DNA of 64,000 nt from the NCBI GenBank assembly GCA_014338185.1, contig QUBV01000010.1:1-64000 (forward strand), read 5' to 3'. Below are positions 20,637 to 28,487 of the stretch, piece after piece. Each line of letters begins with the position of its first letter. Position 1 is the first letter of the stretch. The position numbers were made by a program, and so were the translations under genes. A model generated the notes under the pieces. It ran no database searches. It saw only the letters and a list, made by a program, of their open reading frames with translations, and was not told the origin of the DNA. Origin of the DNA: Lysobacterales bacterium (GTDB lineage Bacteria > Pseudomonadota > Gammaproteobacteria > Xanthomonadales > Rhodanobacteraceae).

Positions 20637-20888
20637 ATGAATCCGCATTGGCTGGGCAGCCTCGCCGCCACCTTGACCACGATCTCGTTCGTGCCACAGG
20701 CGGTGCGCGCGATCCGCACCCGCGACACGCGCGGGATTTCGACCTGGATGTACGCGCTGTTCACGCTCGGCATCGCCTGCTGGTTCGGCTACGGCGTACT
20801 GCTGGGCTCGTGGCCGATGATCGTCTCCAACGCGATCACGTTCGCGCTGGCCGCGACCATCCTCGTGCTCAAGCTGCGCTACGGCTGA
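20637..20888 (+). CDS. SemiSWEET-type sugar transporter (MtN3/PQ-loop family)
   Basis: An 83-residue membrane protein with three predicted transmembrane helices (about 5-22, 37-55, 60-78), the normal size of a SemiSWEET half-transporter that dimerises to pass sugars. The signature PQ motif is present in TTISFVPQAVRAIRTRDTRGIS, followed by the conserved GISTWMY. Its last 10 bp overlap the end of the cytochrome gene on the opposite strand. The substrate is unknown; many of these carry mono- or disaccharides. Confidence 0.85.
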   Translation: MNPHWLGSLAATLTTISFVPQAVRAIRTRDTRGISTWMYALFTLGIACWFGYGVLLGSWPMIVSNAITFALAATILVLKLRYG

Positions 20889-21700
20889 GGCGGTGAGGCG
20901 GCGCGCCTGCGCGCGGCCATGTGCCGCAGGTAGGCCAGCAGCGCATCCAGGTCCGCTTCGGGCAGGCTCGCCGCATCGAAGCCGGGCATGCGTGCCTGCG
21001 GCCAGCGGCGCAGGCGCTGCGGATCGCGCAGGTAGGTGCGCAGCAGGTCCGCCCGCAGGTACTCGGTCGGACTGTAGGGCACGTTGAGGTCGGGGCCGAG
21101 CGTGGCATCGCCCGCGCCGTTGAGCGTGTGGCAGGACAGGCAGTTGGCCACGAACACATCGAGGCCGTGGCGGACCGGGTCGTCACGGCCCAGCGCCGGA
21201 TCGGGCGACAGCGCGGGGAAGCGCAGCATCACGTCGGGCAAACGGCGGATCGCGGCCAACTGATAGGGCCAGCGCTCGGGGCCGACGCGCGCGGCCTGCG
21301 GGTGCGTCCACACGAGATAGAACGGTCCGGCACTGGCGGCCTTGCCGGGCAGCGGCGGCCATGGCGTATCGACATCCTCGATCGCGAGCCAGGCTCTGCT
21401 GCCACGCTCGTTCCAGATCAGTGCCGCGGGGATTTCGGCCACGAAGCCGTCACGCGCGACGAACTGCAGATGGTCGTGCGCATCGACGCCGGCCAGCAGC
21501 ACGCGCAACGGCAGCGCGCGATAGCGCATCGCACGTCCGTAGGCCACGTCGGCGTCGATCGTGATCTCGCGCACCTCGCTGCGCGCGAGCAGCGCCGCGC
21601 TGTCGAGCCTGCGCGGCGCGGCGCCAAGGTCCAACGTGAGCTGCGCGGCGGCAGCCGGCAGCACGATCCAACCCAGCACCACCACCCACGGCCAGCGCAT
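20879..21700 (-). CDS. Exported cytochrome c with N-terminal molybdopterin-oxidoreductase-like region
   Basis: A 273-residue exported protein; the signal peptide is at about 1-20 (LPAAAA-QL). The C-terminal part is a class I cytochrome c: heme-attachment motif NCLSCHTLNG (C187, C190, H191) and axial methionine in ARMPGF (M238). The N-terminal half (DLGAAPRRLDSAALLARSEVREITIDADVAYGRAMRYRALPLRVLLAG and FVAEIPAALIW... PFYLVWTHP) resembles the fold of small oxidoreductase molybdopterin-binding domains but lacks a convincing cofactor cysteine. The protein is probably a periplasmic electron carrier or dehydrogenase subunit. The ATG at 21700 gives a good signal peptide. It is divergent from cnoX. 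Confidence 0.8.
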   Translation of the reverse strand: MRWPWVVVLGWIVLPAAAAQLTLDLGAAPRRLDSAALLARSEVREITIDADVAYGRAMRYRALPLRVLLAGVDAHDHLQFVARDGFVAEIPAALIWNERGSRAWLAIEDVDTPWPPLPGKAASAGPFYLVWTHPQAARVGPERWPYQLAAIRRLPDVMLRFPALSPDPALGRDDPVRHGLDVFVANCLSCHTLNGAGDATLGPDLNVPYSPTEYLRADLLRTYLRDPQRLRRWPQARMPGFDAASLPEADLDALLAYLRHMAARRRAASPPQP

Positions 21701-21764
21701 CGGCTCGGCTCCCGCTGCATCGACCGCACGATTGTAGCGGTGGCCGCCGCGCGCACCGCCGCCA

Positions 21765-21790
21765 TTGCAATCGCGCCAGGCTGGCACAAT
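21765..21790 (+). promoter_or_regulatory. Candidate promoter of cnoX
   Basis: TTGCAA (21765-21770) and CACAAT (21785-21790) lie upstream of the cnoX ATG, with a ribosome site AGGAG at 21806-21810. The 14-bp spacer is short for a standard sigma-70 promoter, so the -10 element is more trustworthy than the pairing. Confidence 0.35.
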
Positions 21791-21817
21791 GTGGGTTGGC
21801 CGCCCAGGAGCCCACGC

Positions 21818-22690
21818 ATGTCCGATACCGCCGCACCCGCCTATGTGTTCGACGCCACCGAAGCCAACTTCCAGAGCGAGGTGATCGACGCCTCGTTCCA
21901 GCAGCCGATCCTCGTCGACCTGTGGGCGACCTGGTGCGGCCCGTGCAAGACGCTCGGGCCGATCCTCGAAAAGGTCATCGCCAGCTTCAACGGGGCGGTG
22001 CGCCTGGCCAAGGTCGACGTCGACAAGGAACAGGCGCTGGCCGCGGCGTTCGGCGTGCGCAGCATCCCGACCGTGGTGTTGCTGCGTGACGGCCAGGCGG
22101 TGGACGGCTTCAACGGCGCGCTGCCCGAAGGCGCGCTGCGCGAGTTCCTGCTGCGCCACGTGCAGCCGGCCGAAGCGGCAGCGGAGGCGGCACCCGCGCC
22201 CGCGAGCGGGCGCGAGGAAACTCCGGCGCAGACGATCGCACGCCTGCAGCAGGAGATCGCGGCCGCCCCCGACCAGGCTGACCTCAAGCTCGACCTCGCG
22301 CTCGCGCAGATGCAGGCCGGCGACGCCGCTGCCGCGCAGGCCGAGCTCGACGCACTGCCGGCCAATCTCGCCAACGACGATCGCGCGCATCGCCTGCGCA
22401 GCCAGCTCGACTTCGCGCGCTCGCTCAAGGACGCGCCCGCCGCAGGCGAACTGCGCGCGCGCATCGAGCGCGATGGCAACGACCACGAGGCGCGCGACCT
22501 GCTCGGCGTGCGCCTGCTCATCGACGGTGAGGCCGCGGCGGCACTCGAGCAGTTCCTGCATGTGCTCAAGGCCGACCGCAACTGGCACGATGGCCAGGCC
22601 AGGAAGCGCCTCGTTGCGGCTTTCAACATGCTTGACGATGCCGAACTGGTCGGCAGCTACCGCCGCCGGATGTCGTCGCTGCTGTTCTGA
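21818..22690 (+). CDS. cnoX: CnoX/YbbN-type thioredoxin with TPR tail
   Basis: A 290-residue cytoplasmic protein. Residues 8-115 are a thioredoxin domain with the active site DLWATWCGPCKTLGP (C40, C43) and the cis-proline loop RSIPTVVLL. Residues about 135-290 form a TPR-like helical domain ending with LKADRNWHDGQARKRLVAAFNMLDDAELVGSYRRRMSSLLF, the hallmark of YbbN/CnoX. CnoX proteins act as chaperedoxins that hold oxidised clients and hand them to GroEL or DnaK. Unlike the E. coli protein, which has SxxC, both active-site cysteines are present, so it may also have thioredoxin activity. It is a single gene, followed by a hairpin. Confidence 0.9.
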   Translation: MSDTAAPAYVFDATEANFQSEVIDASFQQPILVDLWATWCGPCKTLGPILEKVIASFNGAVRLAKVDVDKEQALAAAFGVRSIPTVVLLRDGQAVDGFNGALPEGALREFLLRHVQPAEAAAEAAPAPASGREETPAQTIARLQQEIAAAPDQADLKLDLALAQMQAGDAAAAQAELDALPANLANDDRAHRLRSQLDFARSLKDAPAAGELRARIERDGNDHEARDLLGVRLLIDGEAAAALEQFLHVLKADRNWHDGQARKRLVAAFNMLDDAELVGSYRRRMSSLLF

Positions 22691-22716
22691 CCACGCGCGC
22701 CACCCGCGCAAACCCG

Positions 22717-22736
22717 ACGCCGCCTGATGTGGCGGC
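22717..22736 (+). terminator. Hairpin after cnoX
   Basis: Perfect 7-bp stem CGCCGCC/GGCGGCG with loop TGATGT, starting 26 bp after the cnoX stop. Candidate terminator without a T-tract. Confidence 0.45.
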
Positions 22737-22744
22737 GCAACACG

Positions 22745-22798
22745 CGTGACCCGTATCGCTTCCGATACGTGACCCGATTCGCACCTGCCACGTGACCC
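22745..22798. repeat. Three CGTGACCC repeats at exact 23-bp spacing
   Basis: Copies of CGTGACCC lie at 22745-22752, 22768-22775 and 22791-22798. Between the first two is a perfect inverted repeat CGTATCG-CTTC-CGATACG. The regular spacing and palindromic filler look like operator iterons for a DNA-binding protein controlling the beta-helix genes downstream. Confidence 0.6.
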
Positions 22799-22853
22799 AG
22801 GCCGCGCCGAGCGCGTCGCGCCCGGTCCGGCACGCGCGTAGGATATACGTCCA

Positions 22854-22869
22854 GCGCATCCTGATGCGC
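22854..22869. repeat. Perfect inverted repeat GCGCATC-CT-GATGCGC
   Basis: Two 7-bp arms separated by CT, located just after an A/T-rich -10-like element. It could be an operator or the first hairpin of the leader RNA. Confidence 0.45.
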
Positions 22870-23059
22870 TTCACCGGGCTCCATCGGGAGTTCCCGCAAG
22901 CCAGTCGTTGTGCCAATGAAGGCACGCACATGAAGCTGGCGGTTGCATGGGGAAACGGAGCGCGTGGTATCCATCGCCTTGGCCGATGGAGATTCGTGGA
23001 CACATGCCGCGCGCTGCCGTAACAGCCAAGGGCGGTCCATCCATCGTGGGAGAAACGAC

Positions 23060-24652
23060 ATGAGATGCAGTTCATCCCGAACAGGCACCACCACCCACCA
23101 GAAGCTGCTCACCAGTTGCCTCGCCGCCGCACTTGCCTGCGCAAGCGGGGCAAACGCGAGCACCAACCTGCAGGCGCCACCTGCACCGAGCGCAGCGCCT
23201 GCGGCCACCGCCGCAGCGCACGTCCTGCCCTTGCTCGATGTCAAGCGGCTGGAACCCCACCTGCGCCGCGCCAACCGGCAGCCTCCGGCGGTTCCCGCGG
23301 CAAGCATTCCCGTCACCAACTGCAACGACTCGGGCGCCGGCAGCCTGCGCGACGCGATTTCCGGCGCCGCCAGCGGCGACACGATCGACATGACGGGCCT
23401 GAGCTGCAGCACGATCACGCTGACCACCGGCATGATTTCCATCGGGCAGGACGACCTGACGCTGCAGGGCCCAGGCATGCTGGCGCTGGAGGTGAGTGGC
23501 GACGACGCGAGCCGCGTGTTCTGGCATATCGGCGACGGCACGCTCCGGATCAATGACATGATGGTGAGCCATGGGTACAAGTATCTGGCCGATGGCGCCC
23601 TTGGCAACCCGGCCGGCGGCTGCGTGTTCTCCGCGGGCGAGGTGACCATGGATCATGCGTGGGCCAAGTACTGCAAAGCCGAATCCAGCGATGTCGACAC
23701 GTCGGTGCGTGGTGGTGCGATCTACGCCAAACTGGGCCTTGGGCTCAACAGCAGCTTCATCACCTCGAGCGAAGCCGAATCGACCGCGTTCGAAGCACTT
23801 GGCGGAGGTGCCTACAGCCAAGGTCCCGTGGTGCTGATAGACAGCATCATCGAATCCAACTCTTCCTCGAGGACGGGTGGCGGCATCCAGACCGGGTCCT
23901 TGAGGCCCGGCGGCGTGGCCGGCGGCGACGTGCTCGCCAAGTACAGCACGTTCAACAACAACCAGGCCAGCTTGGGCGGCGGCATCTACACCAATGCGGA
24001 CCTGTCCGTGCTCGGTTCCACGGTATCCGGCAATGTGGCCTGCGGTGGCAGCGGCATTTACGTGGTGCAGGGCGGCAACGTCAGCGGACCGGCCGTGCTC
24101 GACAACAGCACCGTATCCGGCAATGAAGCGTGGTGTGTCAATCGCCCGGCCGGCATCTCGCTGTGGAATCGCAATGGCGATTTCCGCGACAGCACGATCG
24201 CCTTCAATACGGGCCAACGCAACAGCAACAACAAGTACGGGGTCGGCGTCCGCGTGGCGGCTGCCACGAGCACCCTCGTGCTCAACAACACGATCATCTC
24301 CAACAATACGGTGTTCGATGGCAGCGCCCACGATGTCGATGACATCGGCGGCAACGGCACGGTCAGCGGCGCGAACAACCTGGTGTTCTTCCCATCCTCG
24401 ATGATCATGCCAGGGGGCACGATCCTGCTCACCGATCCGATGCTGCGGCCACTGGCCAACAATGGTGGGCTCACGCGCACCCACATGCCCAACTTCGGCA
24501 GTCCCGTGATCGATGTGGGCAACAACGTCTCGGGCGCGACCAATGACCAGCGCGGCAGCGGATATCCGCGCATTCGCGGCGCGCAGGCCGACATCGGTGC
24601 GATCGAGTTCAACCTGGCCGATTCGATCTTCGACGACGGCTTCGACCCCTGA
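23060..24652 (+). CDS. Exported beta-helix protein with choice-of-anchor Q domain and DxxFxDGFD tail (paralog 1)
   Basis: A 530-residue exported protein. The signal peptide is at about 1-34 (cleaving near GANAS-TN), followed by a Pro/Ala-rich linker and VTNCNDSGAGSLRDAISGAASGDTIDM, the opening of a parallel beta-helix. Coils rich in Asn/Ser/Gly follow (GGGIYTNADLSVLGSTVSGN; LDNSTVSGNEAW; LNNTIISNNTVF). Near the end, FGSPVIDVGNNVSGATNDQRGSGYPRIRGAQADIGAIEF is the choice-of-anchor Q pattern, a domain that usually precedes a C-terminal sorting signal. The protein then stops with ADSIFDDGFDP. Function is probably surface attachment or glycan binding, but this is inferred. The ATG at 23060 follows GGGAGA. 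It is a paralog of the next gene. Confidence 0.85.
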   Translation: MRCSSSRTGTTTHQKLLTSCLAAALACASGANASTNLQAPPAPSAAPAATAAAHVLPLLDVKRLEPHLRRANRQPPAVPAASIPVTNCNDSGAGSLRDAISGAASGDTIDMTGLSCSTITLTTGMISIGQDDLTLQGPGMLALEVSGDDASRVFWHIGDGTLRINDMMVSHGYKYLADGALGNPAGGCVFSAGEVTMDHAWAKYCKAESSDVDTSVRGGAIYAKLGLGLNSSFITSSEAESTAFEALGGGAYSQGPVVLIDSIIESNSSSRTGGGIQTGSLRPGGVAGGDVLAKYSTFNNNQASLGGGIYTNADLSVLGSTVSGNVACGGSGIYVVQGGNVSGPAVLDNSTVSGNEAWCVNRPAGISLWNRNGDFRDSTIAFNTGQRNSNNKYGVGVRVAAATSTLVLNNTIISNNTVFDGSAHDVDDIGGNGTVSGANNLVFFPSSMIMPGGTILLTDPMLRPLANNGGLTRTHMPNFGSPVIDVGNNVSGATNDQRGSGYPRIRGAQADIGAIEFNLADSIFDDGFDP

Positions 24653-24665
24653 CGGCAATCACGCA

Positions 24666-24699
24666 GCGCAGCCACCCCGAATCCACGGGGTGGCTGCGC
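24666..24699 (+). terminator. Strong hairpin after paralog 1
   Basis: Perfect 13-bp stem (24666-24678 with 24687-24699, arm GCGCAGCCACCCC) and an 8-nt loop GAATCCAC, starting 14 bp after the stop codon. It is among the strongest hairpins in the window; no T-tract follows. Confidence 0.65.
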
Positions 24700-24868
24700 C
24701 AAGCGCCCGGTCGCACGCCGACATGGCGATCACTGTCGACCCGACGCCTCCAGCCCCGCGCCTCCCGGCCCGCACGCGCGGCCGCCCGAGTCCGCATCAC
24801 GCCACGCGCAGCAGACGCATGGCACCGCGCACGCGCCGCCACCGAGGCGCCTGGCGCCGCCTCCAGGT

Positions 24869-24895
24869 GTGACATCGGCACGATTTGATTAAGAT
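24869..24895 (+). promoter_or_regulatory. Candidate promoter of paralog 2
   Basis: GTGACA (24869-24874, five of six matches to TTGACA) and TAAGAT (24890-24895) are separated by 15 bp in a local A/T-rich island, about 80 bp before the ATG. The spacer is somewhat short. Confidence 0.4.
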
Positions 24896-24972
24896 GACCG
24901 CGCGCCCGGTCCCGCAGCAGCGGTGGGGCGCGCACGAGCGGGGGCTCATTGCATCGATCAGGGAGATTCACC

Positions 24973-26568
24973 ATGCAACCTCGCTCCTGGCACGTGACCC
25001 GTGCCCCCCGCCTCAGTCTCCTCGCGGGCGGCCTGTCCGCCACGCTGCTCCTGGCCGGGCAGGCCAGTGCCGGCATCCAACCGCCTCCGGCGCCACCACC
25101 AACGGCCAGCACGCCCCCGTCGCTCGCCGGCATCGATTTGCGCGCACTCCAACGCATGCTGGCGATCACCGCGGGAGCACCCGCGCGCGCGCCCGGCAAC
25201 GCGCTCCCGGTGACCAACTGCGGCGACAGCGGGCCGGGCAGCCTGCGCGATGCGGTGGCCGCGGCGGCCGATGACGACACCATCGACCTGACCCAACTCG
25301 ATTGCAGCAAGATCACGCTCACCACCGGCGCGATCGAGATCGGTGTCGACACCCTGACCCTGGTGGGACCGCGCATGCTGGGCGTCGAGATCAGCGGCAA
25401 CGACAGCTCGCGGGTGTTCCACCACACGGGGCACGGCGCCGTGAGCCTGCGCGGCATGATGGTCACCCATGGCCGCACGGCGCTCGATGCGGGTGCCACG
25501 GGCTCCCCCGACGGCGCCTGCATCCGCAGCACCGGCTCGGTGTACCTGCACGACACGTGGATCAAATACTGCAGTGCCAACTCGGCACAGAGCGTCGATG
25601 CCGTGCGTGGCGGGGCGGTGTTCGCGGCCGGCAAGGCGATCGTGAGCCAAAGCTTCATCAGCGACAACAGCGCCTACCATTCGGCACGTCAGGCACGTGG
25701 CGGCGGCGTCTACGCGGGCGACGGACTGGCGCTGCTCAGCAGCATCGTGTCGGGCAATCACACCGGCGGCGCCTTGGGCGGCACCGGCGGCGGCGTGCAA
25801 GCCGGGTCGATGTCACAGCTGGGATCGGTGGCGACGGACGGCAGTTCGATCAAATACAGCACCATCGCGGACAACGAGGCCAGCAAATGGGGCGGCGGAG
25901 CCTACATCACCGGCGATGCGCGGGTGGAGCGCTCGGCGATCACGGGCAACCAGGCCGGGGCCACCGCGGGCGCGTATTTCGTCATGGCCGCCACCTATCC
26001 GGTGACCATCAGCAACAGCACGATCTCGGGCAACCATGCGACCACCGCCACCGCGGCCGCCGGCGTGGGCATCTGGGGCAACCCTGCGCGGATCCATGAT
26101 TCCACCATTGCGTTCAATACGGTGACCGCAGCCGGCAACGGCTCGACGTTGTTTGGCACGGGAGTGCGCGTGTGTACCGCCACCCTGCTGGAACTGCACA
26201 ACACGATCGTGGCCAACAACAGCCGCGACTTCGGCTCGGGCACGGTGCCCGATGACATCGGCGGCATCGGTTCCAGCCAGGTGATCGGCAGCAACAACCT
26301 CGTGTACTCCCACTCGGCCGTGGCGGTCCCCGCTGACACGCTCGTCGGGATCGACCCGTTGTTGCTGCCATTGGACTTCCATGGCGCAATCACGAAGATC
26401 CACATGCCGATGCCAGGCAGCCCGGTGATCGACGCCGGCAACAACCTCTCTGGCGCCGTCACCGACCAGCGCGGCCCCGGATTTGCGCGTGTCCACGGCG
26501 GCCGCGCCGACATCGGTGCTGCCGAATACGGCGCGGATACGATCTTCGCCCACGGCTTCGAGTTCTGA
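24973..26568 (+). CDS. Exported beta-helix protein with choice-of-anchor Q domain and DxxFxHGFE tail (paralog 2)
   Basis: A 531-residue exported protein with a signal peptide at about 1-33 (LLLAGQASA-GI) and a Pro-rich linker. It aligns along its length with the preceding gene: VTNCGDSGPGSLRDAVAAAADDDTIDL, ITLTTGAIEIGVDTLTLVGPRMLGVEISGNDSSRVF and RGMMVTHG all have close counterparts there, so the pair arose by tandem duplication. The choice-of-anchor Q pattern GSPVIDAGNNLSGAVTDQRGPGFARVHGGRADIGAAEY ends the domain, and the last residues are ADTIFAHGFEF, the shared tail with His for the usual second Asp. CACGTGACCC, resembling the upstream 23-bp iterons, occurs inside the first codons (24991-25000), perhaps by chance. 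Confidence 0.85.
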   Translation: MQPRSWHVTRAPRLSLLAGGLSATLLLAGQASAGIQPPPAPPPTASTPPSLAGIDLRALQRMLAITAGAPARAPGNALPVTNCGDSGPGSLRDAVAAAADDDTIDLTQLDCSKITLTTGAIEIGVDTLTLVGPRMLGVEISGNDSSRVFHHTGHGAVSLRGMMVTHGRTALDAGATGSPDGACIRSTGSVYLHDTWIKYCSANSAQSVDAVRGGAVFAAGKAIVSQSFISDNSAYHSARQARGGGVYAGDGLALLSSIVSGNHTGGALGGTGGGVQAGSMSQLGSVATDGSSIKYSTIADNEASKWGGGAYITGDARVERSAITGNQAGATAGAYFVMAATYPVTISNSTISGNHATTATAAAGVGIWGNPARIHDSTIAFNTVTAAGNGSTLFGTGVRVCTATLLELHNTIVANNSRDFGSGTVPDDIGGIGSSQVIGSNNLVYSHSAVAVPADTLVGIDPLLLPLDFHGAITKIHMPMPGSPVIDAGNNLSGAVTDQRGPGFARVHGGRADIGAAEYGADTIFAHGFEF

Positions 26569-26668
26569 CAGTGTCATGTGGCACCCGGTGGTGGTGGCGG
26601 GCGGTGTCGGGGCTGCAGCGGCTACGGCGATGCGCGATGATTGCGATTCATCCACAGGAGTAGCGCGC

Positions 26669-27226
26669 ATGGCTCCCGACCAAGCCCCAACCGGGCCCGA
26701 CACCGCAGCCGGCCACAGTGATGCGACCGGCTTCCGCTTCGTGGTCAACTGGCCCGAGATCCATGCTGACGACGCCGCCGCGATCAAGGCGTTCTGGGTG
26801 GCCGAGGGCGCTCTCAACGACGAGGCCGCCATGGCGCAGCGCGTGCGCCAAGTGGTCATGCACGCGCGCTCGGCCGATGGCGCGGTGGCCGGCGTGTGCA
26901 CCGCGATCGCCGTCACGCCACCGCGGCTGGCGCAACCGATGTACTACTGGCGCACCTTCGTCGGCGCACGCTGGCGCGCCAGTCCACTGGTGATGTCGCT
27001 GCTCAAGCGCTCCTGCGTGCTGCTGGAGGAGCACGCGCGCGCCCACGACTATCCGTGCATCGGCGTGCTGCTCGAACTGGAGAACGACCGCTTCAAGGAA
27101 CGCGGCCGCATGGCGACCTGGTTCAACCCGCGCTTCGTGTACATCGGTCGCAGCGACCGCGGGCTCGACCTGCGCGCGCTGTACTTCAAGGGCGCGCGGC
27201 TGAAGCCGCCGGCACAGTCGGCTTGA
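26669..27226 (+). CDS. GNAT-like protein of unknown function
   Basis: A 185-residue cytoplasmic protein preceded by a good ribosome site (CAGGAG at 26655-26660). The order of blocks resembles an acetyltransferase of the GNAT fold: an N-terminal helix (DDAAAIKAFWVAEGAL), a strand pair GAVAGVCTAIAVTPPR, a helix LLKRSCVLLEEHARAHDYPCIGVLLELEN and a late strand RFVYIGRS. The usual Gly-x-Gly acetyl-CoA loop is not clear, so this is only a suggestion. It lies 70 bp upstream of the TIGR03032 gene on the same strand, likely one operon; the two may act together. Confidence 0.65.
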   Translation: MAPDQAPTGPDTAAGHSDATGFRFVVNWPEIHADDAAAIKAFWVAEGALNDEAAMAQRVRQVVMHARSADGAVAGVCTAIAVTPPRLAQPMYYWRTFVGARWRASPLVMSLLKRSCVLLEEHARAHDYPCIGVLLELENDRFKERGRMATWFNPRFVYIGRSDRGLDLRALYFKGARLKPPAQSA

Positions 27227-27296
27227 GGCAACGCATCGCCTGTCGCACGCCTGCCGCGCATGGCAGGATCAGTCACCCCGCATCACGCCCGACGCC

Positions 27297-28487
27297 ATGA
27301 ACAGCTACGCCACGCCTGCCGTTCCCGTGCCTGCCGACGCCGCACCCGCCCCGGATGTGAACCAGGTGCTGGGCAGCATGCACACGAACAACTTTCCGGA
27401 ACTGCTGCGGCAACTGCGCAGTTGCCTGCTGGTGAGCACCTACCAGGCCGGCAAGCTCGTGATCCTGCGGCCCGACGGCGCATCGATCAACACCCATTTC
27501 CGCAATTTCACCCGCCCGATGGGCATGGCCGCCGACACCGAACGCCTCGCGCTGGGGACCTCGATCGAGATTGCCGAGTTCCGCAACATGCCGGCGGTGG
27601 CCAAGCGCCTGCAGGATCCGCCGCGCCACGACGCCGTGTACATGGCGCGCCGCGGCCACATCACCGGCGCGATCGACATCCACGAGATGGCGTGGGACAA
27701 GCACGGCGACCTGTGGTTCGTGAACACGCTGTTCTCGTGCCTGTGCACGCTCGACACCAAGTCGAGCTTCGTGCCGCGCTGGCGGCCACGCTTCGTGAGC
27801 CACTACGCGCCGGAGGACCGCTGCCACCTCAACGGCCTGGGCATGCGCGATGGCAAGCCGCGCTACCTGACCGCACTGGGCGACAGCAACGAGCCGCAAG
27901 GCTGGCGCAAGAACAAGCGCGATGGCGGCCTGCTCATCGACATGGCCACCGACCGCATCATCACGCGTGGACTGTCGATGCCGCACTCGCCGCGCTGGTA
28001 CGAGGGCAAGCTATGGGTGCTGGAATCGGGGCGCGGCAAGCTCGTCACGATCGATCCCAAGAGCGGCGAGAAGAGCGACTTCGCGAGTGTGCCCGGCTTT
28101 GCGCGCGGCCTGGACTTCCTCGGCCCGCTCGCCTTCATCGGCCTGTCGCAGCTGCGCGAATCCAACGCATTCACCGACATCGAGATCACCGATGACAACC
28201 GCGACCGGCAAAGCGGCGTCTGGGTGGTGCACCTGGACACCGGCAAGACCATCGCGCTGCTCAAGTTCACCGGCGCGGTGCAGGAGATCTTCGCGGTGCA
28301 GGCGGTGCCCGGCGTGCTGTTCCCGGAAATCATCAGCGAAGGCGAATACCTCACCAATTCCTACGCACTGCCGGACGAGGCGCTGCGCGAAGTCGGCTTC
28401 ACCCAGCCCAAGCCCGACGCGATAGCGACGCCCGGCAACGGCTACGCCACCGATCCGGCTGGGTCGGATGCCGCGACCGGGCCCTGA
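27297..28487 (+). CDS. TIGR03032 family protein (DUF4915)
   Basis: A 396-residue protein of the conserved but uncharacterised TIGR03032 family. Recognisable blocks are LLVSTYQAGKLVILR (about 43-57), RPMGMAAD, DLWFVNTLFSCLCTLDTKSSFVPRWRP, CHLNGLGMRDGKPRYLTALGDSN and MPHSPRWYEGKLWVLESGRGKL. The regular alternation of strands suggests a beta-propeller. No signal peptide is present. It lies 70 bp after the GNAT-like gene, and its last 46 bp overlap the convergent P-loop kinase gene. Function is not established; family members are often found near sulfotransferase, glycan or TPR genes. Confidence 0.82.
   Translation: MNSYATPAVPVPADAAPAPDVNQVLGSMHTNNFPELLRQLRSCLLVSTYQAGKLVILRPDGASINTHFRNFTRPMGMAADTERLALGTSIEIAEFRNMPAVAKRLQDPPRHDAVYMARRGHITGAIDIHEMAWDKHGDLWFVNTLFSCLCTLDTKSSFVPRWRPRFVSHYAPEDRCHLNGLGMRDGKPRYLTALGDSNEPQGWRKNKRDGGLLIDMATDRIITRGLSMPHSPRWYEGKLWVLESGRGKLVTIDPKSGEKSDFASVPGFARGLDFLGPLAFIGLSQLRESNAFTDIEITDDNRDRQSGVWVVHLDTGKTIALLKFTGAVQEIFAVQAVPGVLFPEIISEGEYLTNSYALPDEALREVGFTQPKPDAIATPGNGYATDPAGSDAATGP

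Larger units (their letters stand above)
22691..23059. other. 369-bp non-coding leader region of the first choice-of-anchor gene
   Basis: I see no gene here. From left to right it holds the cnoX terminator hairpin, three CGTGACCC repeats with 23-bp spacing (22745-22798), an A/T-rich TAGGATATACGT (22839-22850) that could supply a -10 box, a perfect 16-bp palindrome-like repeat GCGCATC-CT-GATGCGC (22854-22869), an imperfect hairpin CCATCGCC/GGCCGATGG near 22970-22988, and a ribosome site GGGAGA just before the ATG at 23060. If transcription starts near 22850 the mRNA has a structured 5' leader of about 200 nt. I could not match it to a known riboswitch. Confidence 0.5.
24653..24972. other. 320-bp non-coding gap between the two choice-of-anchor genes
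   Basis: No gene is seen. It contains the strong terminator hairpin at 24666-24699, a GC-rich stretch without obvious structure, and an isolated A/T-rich island around 24881-24896 that looks like a promoter. The two paralogs are therefore probably transcribed separately. A ribosome site GGGAGA lies at 24961-24966. Confidence 0.5.

Noticed and set aside
22850-23059. Cyclic-di-GMP riboswitch in the leader of the first choice-of-anchor gene
   Set aside because: Considered because of the nearby cyclic-di-GMP genes, but the conserved GEMM core sequences are not there.
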